A stretch of DNA of 64,000 bases. It comes from Maribellus maritimus (GTDB lineage Bacteria > Bacteroidota > Bacteroidia > Bacteroidales > Prolixibacteraceae). The notes under the pieces were generated by a model that was given only the letters and a program-made list of their open reading frames with translations, was not told where the DNA came from and did no database searches. The position numbers and the translations under genes were made by a program. Below, one piece after another: positions 35,013 through 43,751 of this stretch (positions within the stretch are counted from its first letter, which is position 1; each line of letters starts with the position of its first letter). The DNA is taken from the NCBI RefSeq assembly GCF_022267315.1, contig NZ_JAIKLE010000004.1, positions 186,001 through 250,000 of the forward strand, in the 5' to 3' direction.

Positions 35013-35731
35013 TATCGATCGTAGGTGCCGGCCCCGGCGATCCTGAATTACTGACTGTTAAAGCAGAGAGACGTATCAAAGAAGCTGACGTGGTTTTGTA
35101 TGACGCGCTTATGGGCGGAGCGATACTCGATTTGGTAAAACCAGGTTGTGTGAAAAAGTTTGTAGGAAAACGACATAACGACGGACAAGACCAGAAAGTA
35201 AGGCAAACAGAGATCTGTAACGATTTAGTATTCTGGGCGCAAAAAAACAAAAAGATTGTACGTTTAAAAACCGGTGATCCAATGATTTTTGCCCGTGGAG
35301 CAGAGGAAATAAGGTTTTGTAAAGAAAACAATTTAAACTATGAAGTGATTCCGGGAATAACAGCCGCTACAGCAGGTGCATCAATATTTTCAATTCCCCT
35401 AACCGAGCGCCAGAAAAGTAACATGGTATTGTTTTATACCGCTTGCAGAAAAGAAGATCGCTTCTCGGATATTAATGTGGTTGCCGATGTAATTTGTTCG
35501 GGGTCGCCGGTGTTAATTTATATGGGATTGAGTTGTTTGCCCGAACTCGCTGAGAAATTGCAGGATTCTGGTGTGTCGTCATCTGTTCCGGTACAGGTAT
35601 TGAGTAAAATCTCACAAAATACACAGAAGAGCTACACTACTAATTTAGGTGAAATTGAAACATTTATGGAAACCAATACTCCGGAAACCCCGTCGGTAGT
35701 CATCATTGGTAAATATGCGCTGGGGATTTAA
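34994..35731 (+). CDS. cobA: Uroporphyrinogen-III C-methyltransferase
   Basis: A 245-residue SUMT-type enzyme making precorrin-2 from uroporphyrinogen III with two SAM. Motifs: VGAGPGDPELLTVKAER (residues 10-26), VLYDALMG, VRLKTGDPMIFARGAEE and VIPGITAATAGASI, plus IYMGLSCLPEL. The start overlaps the previous gene by 19 bp. Together with the small dehydrogenase/ferrochelatase at 29991 it makes the siroheme needed by cysI. The two activities, fused as CysG in enterobacteria, are separate here. Confidence 0.92.
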   Translation: MDISHLISIVGAGPGDPELLTVKAERRIKEADVVLYDALMGGAILDLVKPGCVKKFVGKRHNDGQDQKVRQTEICNDLVFWAQKNKKIVRLKTGDPMIFARGAEEIRFCKENNLNYEVIPGITAATAGASIFSIPLTERQKSNMVLFYTACRKEDRFSDINVVADVICSGSPVLIYMGLSCLPELAEKLQDSGVSSSVPVQVLSKISQNTQKSYTTNLGEIETFMETNTPETPSVVIIGKYALGI

Positions 35732-35789
35732 AAAGCAGGAATAAAAATTCATAAAGAAACTTAAATATTAAAACCAATAGCATAAGCTG

Positions 35790-35821
35790 TTGGGAAACCC
35801 CTGAATATTGTTTTATTTTTG
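35790..35821 (+). promoter_or_regulatory. Candidate promoter of TonB receptor operon
   Basis: TATTTTTG (35814-35821) matches TAnnTTTG; TTG at 35790-35792 with a 21-nt spacer is a weak -33. The ATG at 35839 is only about 17 nt from the box, so the leader would be very short. Confidence 0.4.
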
Positions 35822-35838
35822 GTGCCTGATAAAAAACT

Positions 35839-38160
35839 ATGCTCAGGACTACCACTCTTCTGTTTCTTTTTTTAGAAGTCTGCTTTTCATTGGCGGCGCA
35901 GAAGAGATTTGTTTTGAGCGGGAACATAAAAGATGCAGCTTCAGGTGAAGACCTGATTGGTGCAACCATTGTTGTGAAAAATTTGCAAAGTACCGGCACT
36001 ACCTCCAATGCATATGGTTTTTATTCTCTTTCCCTGGCAAAGGGACAATATCAGTTAAGTGTTCAGTTTGTTGGTTATGAAACCGAGGTTTTTAACCTGG
36101 TTTTGGATGAAAACAAAAGCCTGAATGTTGAAATGAAAGAAAAGAGTTTTGAGATTGGAAACATAACAGTTACCGGAGAGCGGGCAGACCGGAATATTTC
36201 TTCGGTAGATATGGGAAATATAAAAATGATTCCGGGTAGGATTGAGAGTATCCCGGTTATTTTTGGCGAACATGATGTTTTTAAAACCATACAGTTAACT
36301 GCGGGAGTAAAACCAGCGGGCGAGGGAAGTTCCGGGTTCTATGTTCGCGGGGGAGGAATTGATCAGAACCTCATCTCTCTTGATGAGGCCCCGGTGTACA
36401 ATGCTTCGCATCTGATGGGCTTTTTTTCTGTGTTCAATTCAGAGTCGATAAAAGATGCCAACCTGATGAAAGGTTCAATACCGGCCGAGTTTGGCGGTCG
36501 CGCTTCATCGGTATTCGATATAAAAATGAAAGACGGAAATCAAAAGGAATACGGTGTTACCGGGAATGTTGGATTAATTTCATCGGGTCTTACCGTGGAA
36601 GGACCGGTTGTAAAAGATAAAAGTTCATTTGTTGTGAGCGGCCGCCGAACGTATGCCGATATGTTTTTAGTGTTCTCAAACGACGAAGATGTAAATAATT
36701 CAACCCTTTATTTTTACGACCTAAACTTAAAAACCAATTATAAAATCAATAAAAATAACCGGATTTTTCTTTCCGGATATTTTGGACGTGATAAGTTTAG
36801 ATTTGCGGAAGAATTTGGATTTGACTGGGGAAATAAAACCGGGACCTTTCGCTGGAATCACAATTTTAGCGAAAAATTGTTTTCAAATACATCCTTCATT
36901 TTTAGTAATTATTCATACAACATTAATGTTCTTCGCGATTTGGATGTTGATATTCGTTCTGAAATCCAGGATTGGAATATTAAACAGGATTTTTCGTACT
37001 ACGCGAATGTCAGGAATACGATAAAGTATGGCGGTAATATGATATATCACAATATTCTTCCCGGTGAAATTTCTGTACCCCAGGGTTCCATCTATAGTCC
37101 GCTGAAAATAACACGAAGAAAAGCCATTGAATGGGCTGCTTATGTTTCTAATCAGCAAACCATCTCTGAAAAGATAAAATTGTATTACGGATTACGACTG
37201 GCATTATTTTCCAATATTGGTCCCGGAGAATTTTATGAATTTGATGGTGATGGTGTATTGACGAATACGGTTGAAAAAGAAGATTTTGAATTTGTAAAAA
37301 CACAGGGAGGGTTGGAACCAAGGCTGGGTTTAACTTATATGTTAAGCGCTGAGAGTTCGGTAAAAGCTTCTTACAACCGGATATATCAGTTTCTTCATTT
37401 GCTTTCCAATTCGACCACAGCTACTCCAACCGATTTGTGGTTGCCTAGCAGTAATAACGTAAAGCCACAGATTTCAGATCAATTTTCTCTTGGGTATTTT
37501 AGAAATTTTAAAAACAATGAATTTGAGTCCTCTCTTGAAATATATTACAAAGATTTAGAAAACCAAATTGACTATAAAAACAGTGCGGATTTAATTTTTA
37601 ATTCAACGGTTGAGGCTGAACTGGTGTTTGGTCGCGGCTGGGCTTATGGAGCGGAACTAACCGTAAAACGAAACTATGGTCGAATAAATGGCTGGCTGAG
37701 CTACACCTGGTCAAAAACAATGCGCCAATTCGACGAAATAAATCAGGGAGAGCCTTTTCCTGCCCGGCACGATCGAACCCATGATTTTTCAATTGTTGGA
37801 ATGTATGATATTAACGACAGGCTTAAACTTTCGGCAACATGGGTCTATTACACCGGTAATGCTGTTACATTTCCCAGCGGGCGTTACGAAATTGACGGTC
37901 GGATTGTGGAGTATTATACAGAAAGGAACGGCTACCGAATGCCCGATTATCACCGGCTTGATTTAGGCCTGACATGGATTCGGAAGAAAACCATTAAATT
38001 TGAATCGAGCTGGAATTTTTCGATATACAATGCTTATGCCCGGGAGAATGCATATTACATCGATTTTAGAGAAAGCGAGACAAATCCCGGCGAAACAGAA
38101 GCCGTGCAATTTTCGTTGTTTAAAATTGTTCCTTCTGTAAGTTATAAGTTCAAATTTTAA
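35839..38160 (+). CDS. TonB-dependent outer-membrane receptor with carboxypeptidase-like plug extension
   Basis: A 773-residue protein. Signal peptide to about residue 20. Residues 25-110 are a carboxypeptidase-regulatory-like domain (LSGNIKDAASGEDLIGATIVVK, TSNAYGFYSLSL), then a plug with ITVTGERAD, VRGGGIDQNLISLDEAPVYNASHLMGFFS and a DANLMKG segment, then a 22-strand type barrel with aromatic-rich strands to a terminal VSYKFKF. Shorter than SusC-type receptors (about 1000 residues) and paired with a DUF4249 lipoprotein, not SusD, which is a known pairing in Bacteroidota. Substrate unknown. Confidence 0.88.
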   Translation: MLRTTTLLFLFLEVCFSLAAQKRFVLSGNIKDAASGEDLIGATIVVKNLQSTGTTSNAYGFYSLSLAKGQYQLSVQFVGYETEVFNLVLDENKSLNVEMKEKSFEIGNITVTGERADRNISSVDMGNIKMIPGRIESIPVIFGEHDVFKTIQLTAGVKPAGEGSSGFYVRGGGIDQNLISLDEAPVYNASHLMGFFSVFNSESIKDANLMKGSIPAEFGGRASSVFDIKMKDGNQKEYGVTGNVGLISSGLTVEGPVVKDKSSFVVSGRRTYADMFLVFSNDEDVNNSTLYFYDLNLKTNYKINKNNRIFLSGYFGRDKFRFAEEFGFDWGNKTGTFRWNHNFSEKLFSNTSFIFSNYSYNINVLRDLDVDIRSEIQDWNIKQDFSYYANVRNTIKYGGNMIYHNILPGEISVPQGSIYSPLKITRRKAIEWAAYVSNQQTISEKIKLYYGLRLALFSNIGPGEFYEFDGDGVLTNTVEKEDFEFVKTQGGLEPRLGLTYMLSAESSVKASYNRIYQFLHLLSNSTTATPTDLWLPSSNNVKPQISDQFSLGYFRNFKNNEFESSLEIYYKDLENQIDYKNSADLIFNSTVEAELVFGRGWAYGAELTVKRNYGRINGWLSYTWSKTMRQFDEINQGEPFPARHDRTHDFSIVGMYDINDRLKLSATWVYYTGNAVTFPSGRYEIDGRIVEYYTERNGYRMPDYHRLDLGLTWIRKKTIKFESSWNFSIYNAYARENAYYIDFRESETNPGETEAVQFSLFKIVPSVSYKFKF

Positions 38161-38170
38161 CCAGTGGATA

Positions 38171-38986
38171 ATGATAAGAATGAAGCTCATATTTCCGGTT
38201 TTTATTTTGCTTTTTTGGGGCTGCGAAAAAAAAATTGATGTAGACCTTAATGAAACAAATCCTGTTATTGTTATAGAAGGAACATTATCAGACAACCCGA
38301 ATTTGGCCTGTGTTAAGATTTCTAATACCACAAGTTACTATAGCTCAGAACCAGCTGAAATGCTTGCCGGAGCTACGGTGAAAATTACCGATGAAGAGGG
38401 ACGTGAATTTGAACTTATAGAAAATAACGGACAGTATCTGAATAATTCTATTATCCCCGATGCCAATTGTCAGTACAGGCTTTCAGTTACCATGGGCGAA
38501 AATGTGTATGAGTCGGTTTCAAAAATGCACAGAACAGTGTTTATTGATTCTATGGCTGTGGCTTTAAATGAAGACTATTCTGTATTTCAGGAAGGTTACA
38601 ATGTGTATCTTTATTTTCATGACCCGCCAGGGGAGAATAACTATTACCGCTTAAAAATGTTTTTGAATGGTGAAGAGGAGGATGCTCCTGAAGATTTTAT
38701 TTTTTTTGATGATAATAATACAAATGGGAAGTTTGTTGAACTGCGTATTCGGAGGAAAACTTATGAAGTTGGTGATACTGTAACGTATCAGTTACAAACG
38801 CTGGATAAAGCGGCTTACGAGTATTTTAGCGCTGTTTCTGAGCTTATCGATGAGAATTCAGCAGTTTCGGCTTCGCCAGCTAATCCAAATCCAAATTTTT
38901 CTAACGGAGCGCTGGGGTATTTTTCCGCATACTCCTGTGATGAAAAAACAATAGTAATTCAATCGAAAATCAAAAGTTTAAAATGA
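38171..38986 (+). CDS. DUF4249 lipoprotein, partner of TonB receptor
   Basis: A 271-residue lipoprotein with lipobox FWGC (Cys 18). The family signature is present: VIVIEGTLSDNP, ATVKITDEEGREFEL, and a C-terminal NFSNGALGYFSAYS. DUF4249 proteins are surface lipoproteins that sit on TonB receptors of the preceding type, presumably for ligand capture. Ten bp downstream of the receptor, so co-transcribed. The ATG at 38180 would also give a usable signal. Confidence 0.85.
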   Translation: MIRMKLIFPVFILLFWGCEKKIDVDLNETNPVIVIEGTLSDNPNLACVKISNTTSYYSSEPAEMLAGATVKITDEEGREFELIENNGQYLNNSIIPDANCQYRLSVTMGENVYESVSKMHRTVFIDSMAVALNEDYSVFQEGYNVYLYFHDPPGENNYYRLKMFLNGEEEDAPEDFIFFDDNNTNGKFVELRIRRKTYEVGDTVTYQLQTLDKAAYEYFSAVSELIDENSAVSASPANPNPNFSNGALGYFSAYSCDEKTIVIQSKIKSLK

Positions 38987-39016
38987 TTCTTTTTTGTATT
39001 TAAAGATATTTCCATT

Positions 39017-39310
39017 ATGAAAACTAATAAATATTGCTGTCGGATTTTTCCCTTGATTCTTCTGATTCTTTCCGTAATTATTGCAGTTGCCATCTGGTAT
39101 TTTGAAGAAGGAAGACATTCGTTGGTATTTTTAACCGACAGGGACGAGATTTTTAATTTTCTCGGAACAGTTTTGTTTATCGCTATTATTCCCATCGGGA
39201 TTTTTTACCTCGCCACCGAACGGGACAAAATCAAAAATAAAGCAAAGGGTTTGGCTTTTATTGGATTTTTGCCATCCCTTGCTTTTCTAGTTTATATCAT
39301 AACTGCCTAA
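39017..39310 (+). CDS. Small three-span membrane protein
   Basis: A 97-residue protein with hydrophobic segments at about residues 10-28, 48-66 and 77-95, and a charged stretch (ATERDKIKNKAKG) between the last two. No family recognised. Its 3' end overlaps the end of the convergent DUF4907 gene by 24 bp. Confidence 0.5.
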   Translation: MKTNKYCCRIFPLILLILSVIIAVAIWYFEEGRHSLVFLTDRDEIFNFLGTVLFIAIIPIGIFYLATERDKIKNKAKGLAFIGFLPSLAFLVYIITA

Positions 39311-39643
39311 CGAAATGTGCAGGTTCTCAAGTTCCTGTCGGTTTAGCGTAGGAAGTTTTTTTGCATTAAGTTTTCTGATTACCAGCAACCCGGTGACCCG
39401 GGCATCCTTTTCCGACTGGAAAGACATGTTTTTCCGGATTACAGGAATAACATCCTGTTTGATAATCCTTTTTTTATTATCGAAAATAGAATATCCCCAG
39501 CCACCGTTATCAGTAGTAAATGTTTGAATACTAAAACGTTCCTGATCGAGTTTCGCTGTTTCTGTTTTCTTTTCTTTTAAAGCAAATAAAACCACGAGTG
39601 CAGTCAATATGCTTATGAGTATATATGCCGTTTTTTTAATCAT
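39287..39643 (-). CDS. DUF4907 protein
   Basis: The start at 39643 gives an N-terminal membrane or signal segment (MIKKTAYILISILTALVV) and is preferred over an in-frame ATG at 39685, inside the upstream gene. After the segment come FSIQTFTTDNGGWGYSIFDNKK and QDVIPVIRKNMSFQSEKDA, the DUF4907 signature, 118 residues in all. Its ATG overlaps the stop region of the kelch lipoprotein gene by 8 bp (ATGATTAA), so the two are coupled. Function unknown, but it is often beside kelch proteins of this type. Confidence 0.68.
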   Translation of the reverse strand: MIKKTAYILISILTALVVLFALKEKKTETAKLDQERFSIQTFTTDNGGWGYSIFDNKKRIIKQDVIPVIRKNMSFQSEKDARVTGLLVIRKLNAKKLPTLNRQELENLHISLGSYDIN

Positions 39644-40643
39644 TGTCAACTTGTTCTGCGCTTGGATCAAAACACCATAAATCATATAAATAATAACTTC
39701 CGCTTCTGCCGGTTACAACATACCCTTTTGAACCGATGGAAAAGCCAACTGCTTCTGTACGCGAAGCTCCCTCAAAACCAGTTTTCTCTTTCCATAAATC
39801 CATTTGAGGGTCATACTCCCACACGTTACTCACATTTGAACCGGCAGTTCCACATGCCAGATAACCTTTCCCGTTTAATGTGAATGCCGAGCCGTTCATG
39901 CGCGCAATGGTTGTATAGTCATTGTCGTATTTTTCATCATCGTTATAATTCGAAATATGTCGCATTTCTGTCCAGTATCCTGTTGAAGGATCATAAGCCC
40001 AAACGTCGTCTTCGTACGAAGCATTGTTGTAGCCCGAAACAACGTATCCGATTCCATCAATCACAAACGAAGCGGCATCACGTCTTTTAGAACCGCCTAA
40101 ACTGATTATACTTTCCCAACTTTTGGAAGAAGTACTGTAGGTAAAGAAATCTTTATAAAAAAGGTTGTCGCCACGCCCCGTGCCGACATAGCCATTGTCG
40201 TCGATAGTAAAAGCAGTCGCACTGTATCTTGCTTCTCCCGGGAAATCATCAATTTGGAGCCAGCTTTGTGTTGAAGGGTCATATTCAAAAAAGTCTTTTA
40301 GTGCATCATCTCCGTCAAACCCGGTACCTATGTATCCTTTTCCATTGATGGCTATTCCAACAGCACCATTTCTGGCCGCACCCGGGAAATCAGAAAGTTG
40401 TGTCCAGTAATCGCCGTCCGGATCGTAAACCCAGAAATCTTTTAATTGGTCTTCTCCGTCAAACCCCGTTCCCAAATAGAATTTGGAATCAATTACAAAG
40501 CCAACGGCCTCACTTCTGGCAGTTCCATCTAATCCTGATTTTTCCGACCAGTTTCCCATCAATTCATCGTCGTCATCACTACCGCACGAGCTCAGACCCC
40601 CAAAAAGTACAAAAAGTAAAATAAATAAGTAATTAATTTTCAT
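39636..40643 (-). CDS. Kelch-repeat lipoprotein
   Basis: A 335-residue lipoprotein with Cys 20 (LSSC) followed by an Asp-rich linker. Six or so kelch blades repeat the pattern G-KGYIGTGFDG then LKDFFEYDPSTQSW, for example at about residues 35-85, 85-135 and 135-185. Blades carry the GG/GT and Y/W spacing of kelch beta-propellers. Likely an outer-surface binding protein. Translationally coupled to the DUF4907 gene. A -7 box 52 bp upstream of its start fits a promoter. Confidence 0.82.
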   Translation of the reverse strand: MKINYLFILLFVLFGGLSSCGSDDDDELMGNWSEKSGLDGTARSEAVGFVIDSKFYLGTGFDGEDQLKDFWVYDPDGDYWTQLSDFPGAARNGAVGIAINGKGYIGTGFDGDDALKDFFEYDPSTQSWLQIDDFPGEARYSATAFTIDDNGYVGTGRGDNLFYKDFFTYSTSSKSWESIISLGGSKRRDAASFVIDGIGYVVSGYNNASYEDDVWAYDPSTGYWTEMRHISNYNDDEKYDNDYTTIARMNGSAFTLNGKGYLACGTAGSNVSNVWEYDPQMDLWKEKTGFEGASRTEAVGFSIGSKGYVVTGRSGSYYLYDLWCFDPSAEQVDND

Positions 40644-40694
40644 GACTGTTTTTTAATATGTTATATTAATCCTAAAGTATCAGGAATTTAATCA

Positions 40695-40702
40695 CAAACG
40701 TA
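40695..40702 (-). promoter_or_regulatory. Bacteroidota -7 box for kelch/DUF4907 genes
   Basis: TACGTTTG on the minus strand matches TAnnTTTG and gives a predicted start near 40688, a 45-nt leader. The rest of the 293-bp divergent gap (40644-40936) up to the DUF4270 gene shows no other clear element. Confidence 0.48.
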
Positions 40703-40936
40703 TGCCTCAGAATAGTCAGAAAAAAGGAATTTAGACCACAGTTCGATAAGTATAGATAAACTCCGAAAATTTGTCTCTGAAACAGATCTCTGAAGTAATT
40801 TTAGCGATTTAAGGGCGTTAATAAAGATTAAAACATCGACAAATAGCTGATTTATCTATATAAAATTTGGGTTGGTATATATTTCTTTTTCAGGTTCCAT
40901 TTCTTGTCTTCTTTTGAACCCAAATTAAAATCTTAT

Positions 40937-42253
40937 ATGAAAAGAAAAACATTTTCTCTTTTAATAATAGTATACTTATTTATATCGTGTGCAGACGAAA
41001 ACGATTTGGATTTGGTTAATATTGGGGATAATTTTATCTCTTCTCAAACACATGTTGTTATCGTTGATACTTTTTCTCTTAACTTATCTACTTTTATAAT
41101 TGACTCTATCCCTGCTAATTCACCAAATAACCTGTTGGTTGGGAGCTATAGTGACGCTTTTTTTGGCGAAGTGAGTTCAACTTCTTATTTCCAGGTTAAT
41201 GCTCCGACTTATGCCGGAATCGACGACGATGCTATTTTTGACTCGCTTACCCTGGTTTTGGAATATGACGGTTTATCATACGGAGATACAACAAAAGAAA
41301 GAACCATTTTTGTTCATGAAGTTTTGGAAGAAATTGAAGGTACCGATGATTCATATATTTATAATACATCAAAGTTTAAGTTCAATGATGTACCGCTTGG
41401 CGCAATCAAATTTACTCCTGAACCCAACAAGGATGACTCTTTGGAAATCAGGCTTGACGATAACTGGGGAATAACCTTGATGCAAATGATGAAAGACAAT
41501 GCAGATGAGATCTCGACAGCCGATGATTTTTTGAATTATTTTAAAGGAATTGCTCTGGTTCCGGGAGATGAAGATGCATCGCTTTTGAGTTTTAAATCCA
41601 CCGATTCGTTAATAAATATCGTGCTTTATACACATCTTAAAGGCCAAACCCGTACCGAAGCAAATTATCGTTTGCCAATGTATTCTGCCGAGACTTGTTT
41701 TAATAACGTTGTGGCCGATAGATCGGAAACATTTATAGAAAAACTAATAAGCCAGAGAGAGAATATTTCTTCTACTCAAACGGATAACAAATCGTACATA
41801 CAGGCCGGAACAGGAATTGTTACCCGACTTGATTTTACTGGCCTCGAAAAAATAATGGAGCTTGACACCCGCAATGTTTTATATAAAGCAGAACTGATTC
41901 TCCGACCAGCCCCCGAGAGTGACGATCAAATTGATTTCCCGGAAGAGCTAATGCTGTATACAACCGATGAATACAACCGCTTAACAGCTGAAGTGCAGAA
42001 TGACGATGATGAAACTTTACTTGCCGATTTTTATTTTGATAATATGTACCGCGAAGATATTCACTATAGATTCGATATCACAAATTTTATAATGGATGAA
42101 CTGAGTGATTCGTACTTCAATCCTGAAAACGGATTAATAATAACATTTCCCAAAGAAACATTTCAGAGCACCGGACAGCGCCTTGTAATTGATACAAGGA
42201 GTGGAAATAATTACCGGCCAACCTTAAAGCTGTATTTCCTGATGTATAAATAA
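40937..42253 (+). CDS. DUF4270 lipoprotein
   Basis: The ATG at 40937 yields a lipobox FISC (Cys 18) and is preferred over a TTG at 40904. The 438-residue protein shows the DUF4270 features: IVDTFSLNLSTFIIDSIP, LLVGSYSDAFFGEVSSTSYFQV, IFDSLTLVLEYDG near the start, and a C-terminal TFQSTGQRLVIDT, RPTLKLYFL. These are surface lipoproteins of unknown role, often beside an outer-membrane barrel, as here (40 bp to the next gene). Confidence 0.8.
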   Translation: MKRKTFSLLIIVYLFISCADENDLDLVNIGDNFISSQTHVVIVDTFSLNLSTFIIDSIPANSPNNLLVGSYSDAFFGEVSSTSYFQVNAPTYAGIDDDAIFDSLTLVLEYDGLSYGDTTKERTIFVHEVLEEIEGTDDSYIYNTSKFKFNDVPLGAIKFTPEPNKDDSLEIRLDDNWGITLMQMMKDNADEISTADDFLNYFKGIALVPGDEDASLLSFKSTDSLINIVLYTHLKGQTRTEANYRLPMYSAETCFNNVVADRSETFIEKLISQRENISSTQTDNKSYIQAGTGIVTRLDFTGLEKIMELDTRNVLYKAELILRPAPESDDQIDFPEELMLYTTDEYNRLTAEVQNDDDETLLADFYFDNMYREDIHYRFDITNFIMDELSDSYFNPENGLIITFPKETFQSTGQRLVIDTRSGNNYRPTLKLYFLMYK

Positions 42254-42292
42254 AGACTGAGTGTGTTATCCGGAAACAGATAAGCAAAAAAT

Positions 42293-43525
42293 ATGAAACA
42301 CCTATTATTAGTATTATTAGTTTTTGTATCGATTTATGTTGGAGCTCAGACTACTGTATCTCCGTATTCTATTTTTGGTCCTGGTGAATTACAAAACAAA
42401 GGTTTTAGTCGATCGGGTTCGATGGGAGGTACCGGAATTGCCCTTAAATCGGGCAACAACCTTAACAATATTAATCCGGCTTCTTATACCGGAATAGACA
42501 GTTTACGGTTGATTTTTGAATTTGGAGTGAAAGGCAAATATTACGACTTAAGCTCTTCCGGAAAATCAAATACCGGATATACCGGGAACTTCAACTATAT
42601 GGCACTCGGGTGGCGTTATACAAACTGGTTTGCAGGATCCTTGGGTGTTGTTCCTTTTAGTAGTGTTGGATACTCCGTATCAAAAACAAATTATGTTGAA
42701 GGAAAGAATGAACAGTTTATTTCGGAATATGTTGGTAGCGGGGGAATCAGCCAGGCATATTTTGGGAATGCGATCAAAATCAATAAAAACCTGTCGATTG
42801 GAATAAATGCTTCATACCTTTTTGGTTCGTTAACACAAGAAGAAAATTTAATTGCTACAGGAGTAGTTCCATCCTATCAGATTGTTCGTCAGGATTTTTT
42901 GAAAAGTTTTTATTTTGATTACGGCATACAGTATTCGTTTCCTGTGAAGAAATGGAATTATTCCTTTGGAGTAACATTTAGCAATCAGCAAAATTTGAAA
43001 TCGAGCCATTTACTTAAAGTTTATGATGCAAACTACAGTTTGGTAGATTACGACGAATATGACAGCGACTACTTGAAAGTTCCAACCAAAATAGGAATTG
43101 GGATAGGAATTTACAATTCCGACCGCTTAACTTTTCTGGCCGATTATAATTTTCAGAAATGGTCGGGTGTGGAATATCCGATTCAATTGAGTGATTTTAA
43201 GGATTCTCATCGTTTTTCAGTTGGAAGTGAATTTCGTTTGTGGGAAAATCGTATTACCAACAGAGGCTATAAGAACTGGGTTTACAGATTAGGGCTCAGC
43301 TATGAAACTTCGTACCTCAACTTCGGTAGCAAAACAATTAGCAATAAGAGTGTTTCATTTGGTGCAGGAGTTCCTGTCCCCGGAAGAATATCAAATGTAA
43401 ACTGGGGAGTTGAAATCGGTTCGAACGGTACACTTTCTAATCAGTTGATAAAAGAGAATTATATACTGTTTCATCTTGGCTTTAGTTTAAATGAAATTGC
43501 CTTTTTAAAACGGAGATACGATTAA
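42293..43525 (+). CDS. FadL-like outer-membrane beta-barrel protein
   Basis: A 410-residue protein. Signal peptide to VGAQ at about residue 19, then SPYSIFGPGELQNKGFSRSGSMGGTGIALKS, a start typical of Bacteroidota FadL/OmpP1-like barrels, and many alternating aromatic strands (FNYMALGWRY, LSIGINASYLFGSL, FSFGVTFS-type). It ends with a strand running into ENYILFHLGFSLN. Transport or structural role; substrate unknown. Downstream of the DUF4270 lipoprotein. Confidence 0.72.
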   Translation: MKHLLLVLLVFVSIYVGAQTTVSPYSIFGPGELQNKGFSRSGSMGGTGIALKSGNNLNNINPASYTGIDSLRLIFEFGVKGKYYDLSSSGKSNTGYTGNFNYMALGWRYTNWFAGSLGVVPFSSVGYSVSKTNYVEGKNEQFISEYVGSGGISQAYFGNAIKINKNLSIGINASYLFGSLTQEENLIATGVVPSYQIVRQDFLKSFYFDYGIQYSFPVKKWNYSFGVTFSNQQNLKSSHLLKVYDANYSLVDYDEYDSDYLKVPTKIGIGIGIYNSDRLTFLADYNFQKWSGVEYPIQLSDFKDSHRFSVGSEFRLWENRITNRGYKNWVYRLGLSYETSYLNFGSKTISNKSVSFGAGVPVPGRISNVNWGVEIGSNGTLSNQLIKENYILFHLGFSLNEIAFLKRRYD

Positions 43526-43751
43526 ATCCTATTGAGGGCTTTTTTTATGTGGTTGGGCGAATTAAAATTGGTCGAATGTAGGATCTTGGAATATCAATAT
43601 CTATCGAAAGCATTGCTGTTGTATATATTTAAACAACTGTTAGGTAAATACCAAATTCAACGAATTTTGTTTTTTTTGCATCGTTGGCTAAGTTGTTTAT
43701 TTTCTAGGTAATTATGAACAACCCTGCCAAGGCATATGAAGTTAAAATATT

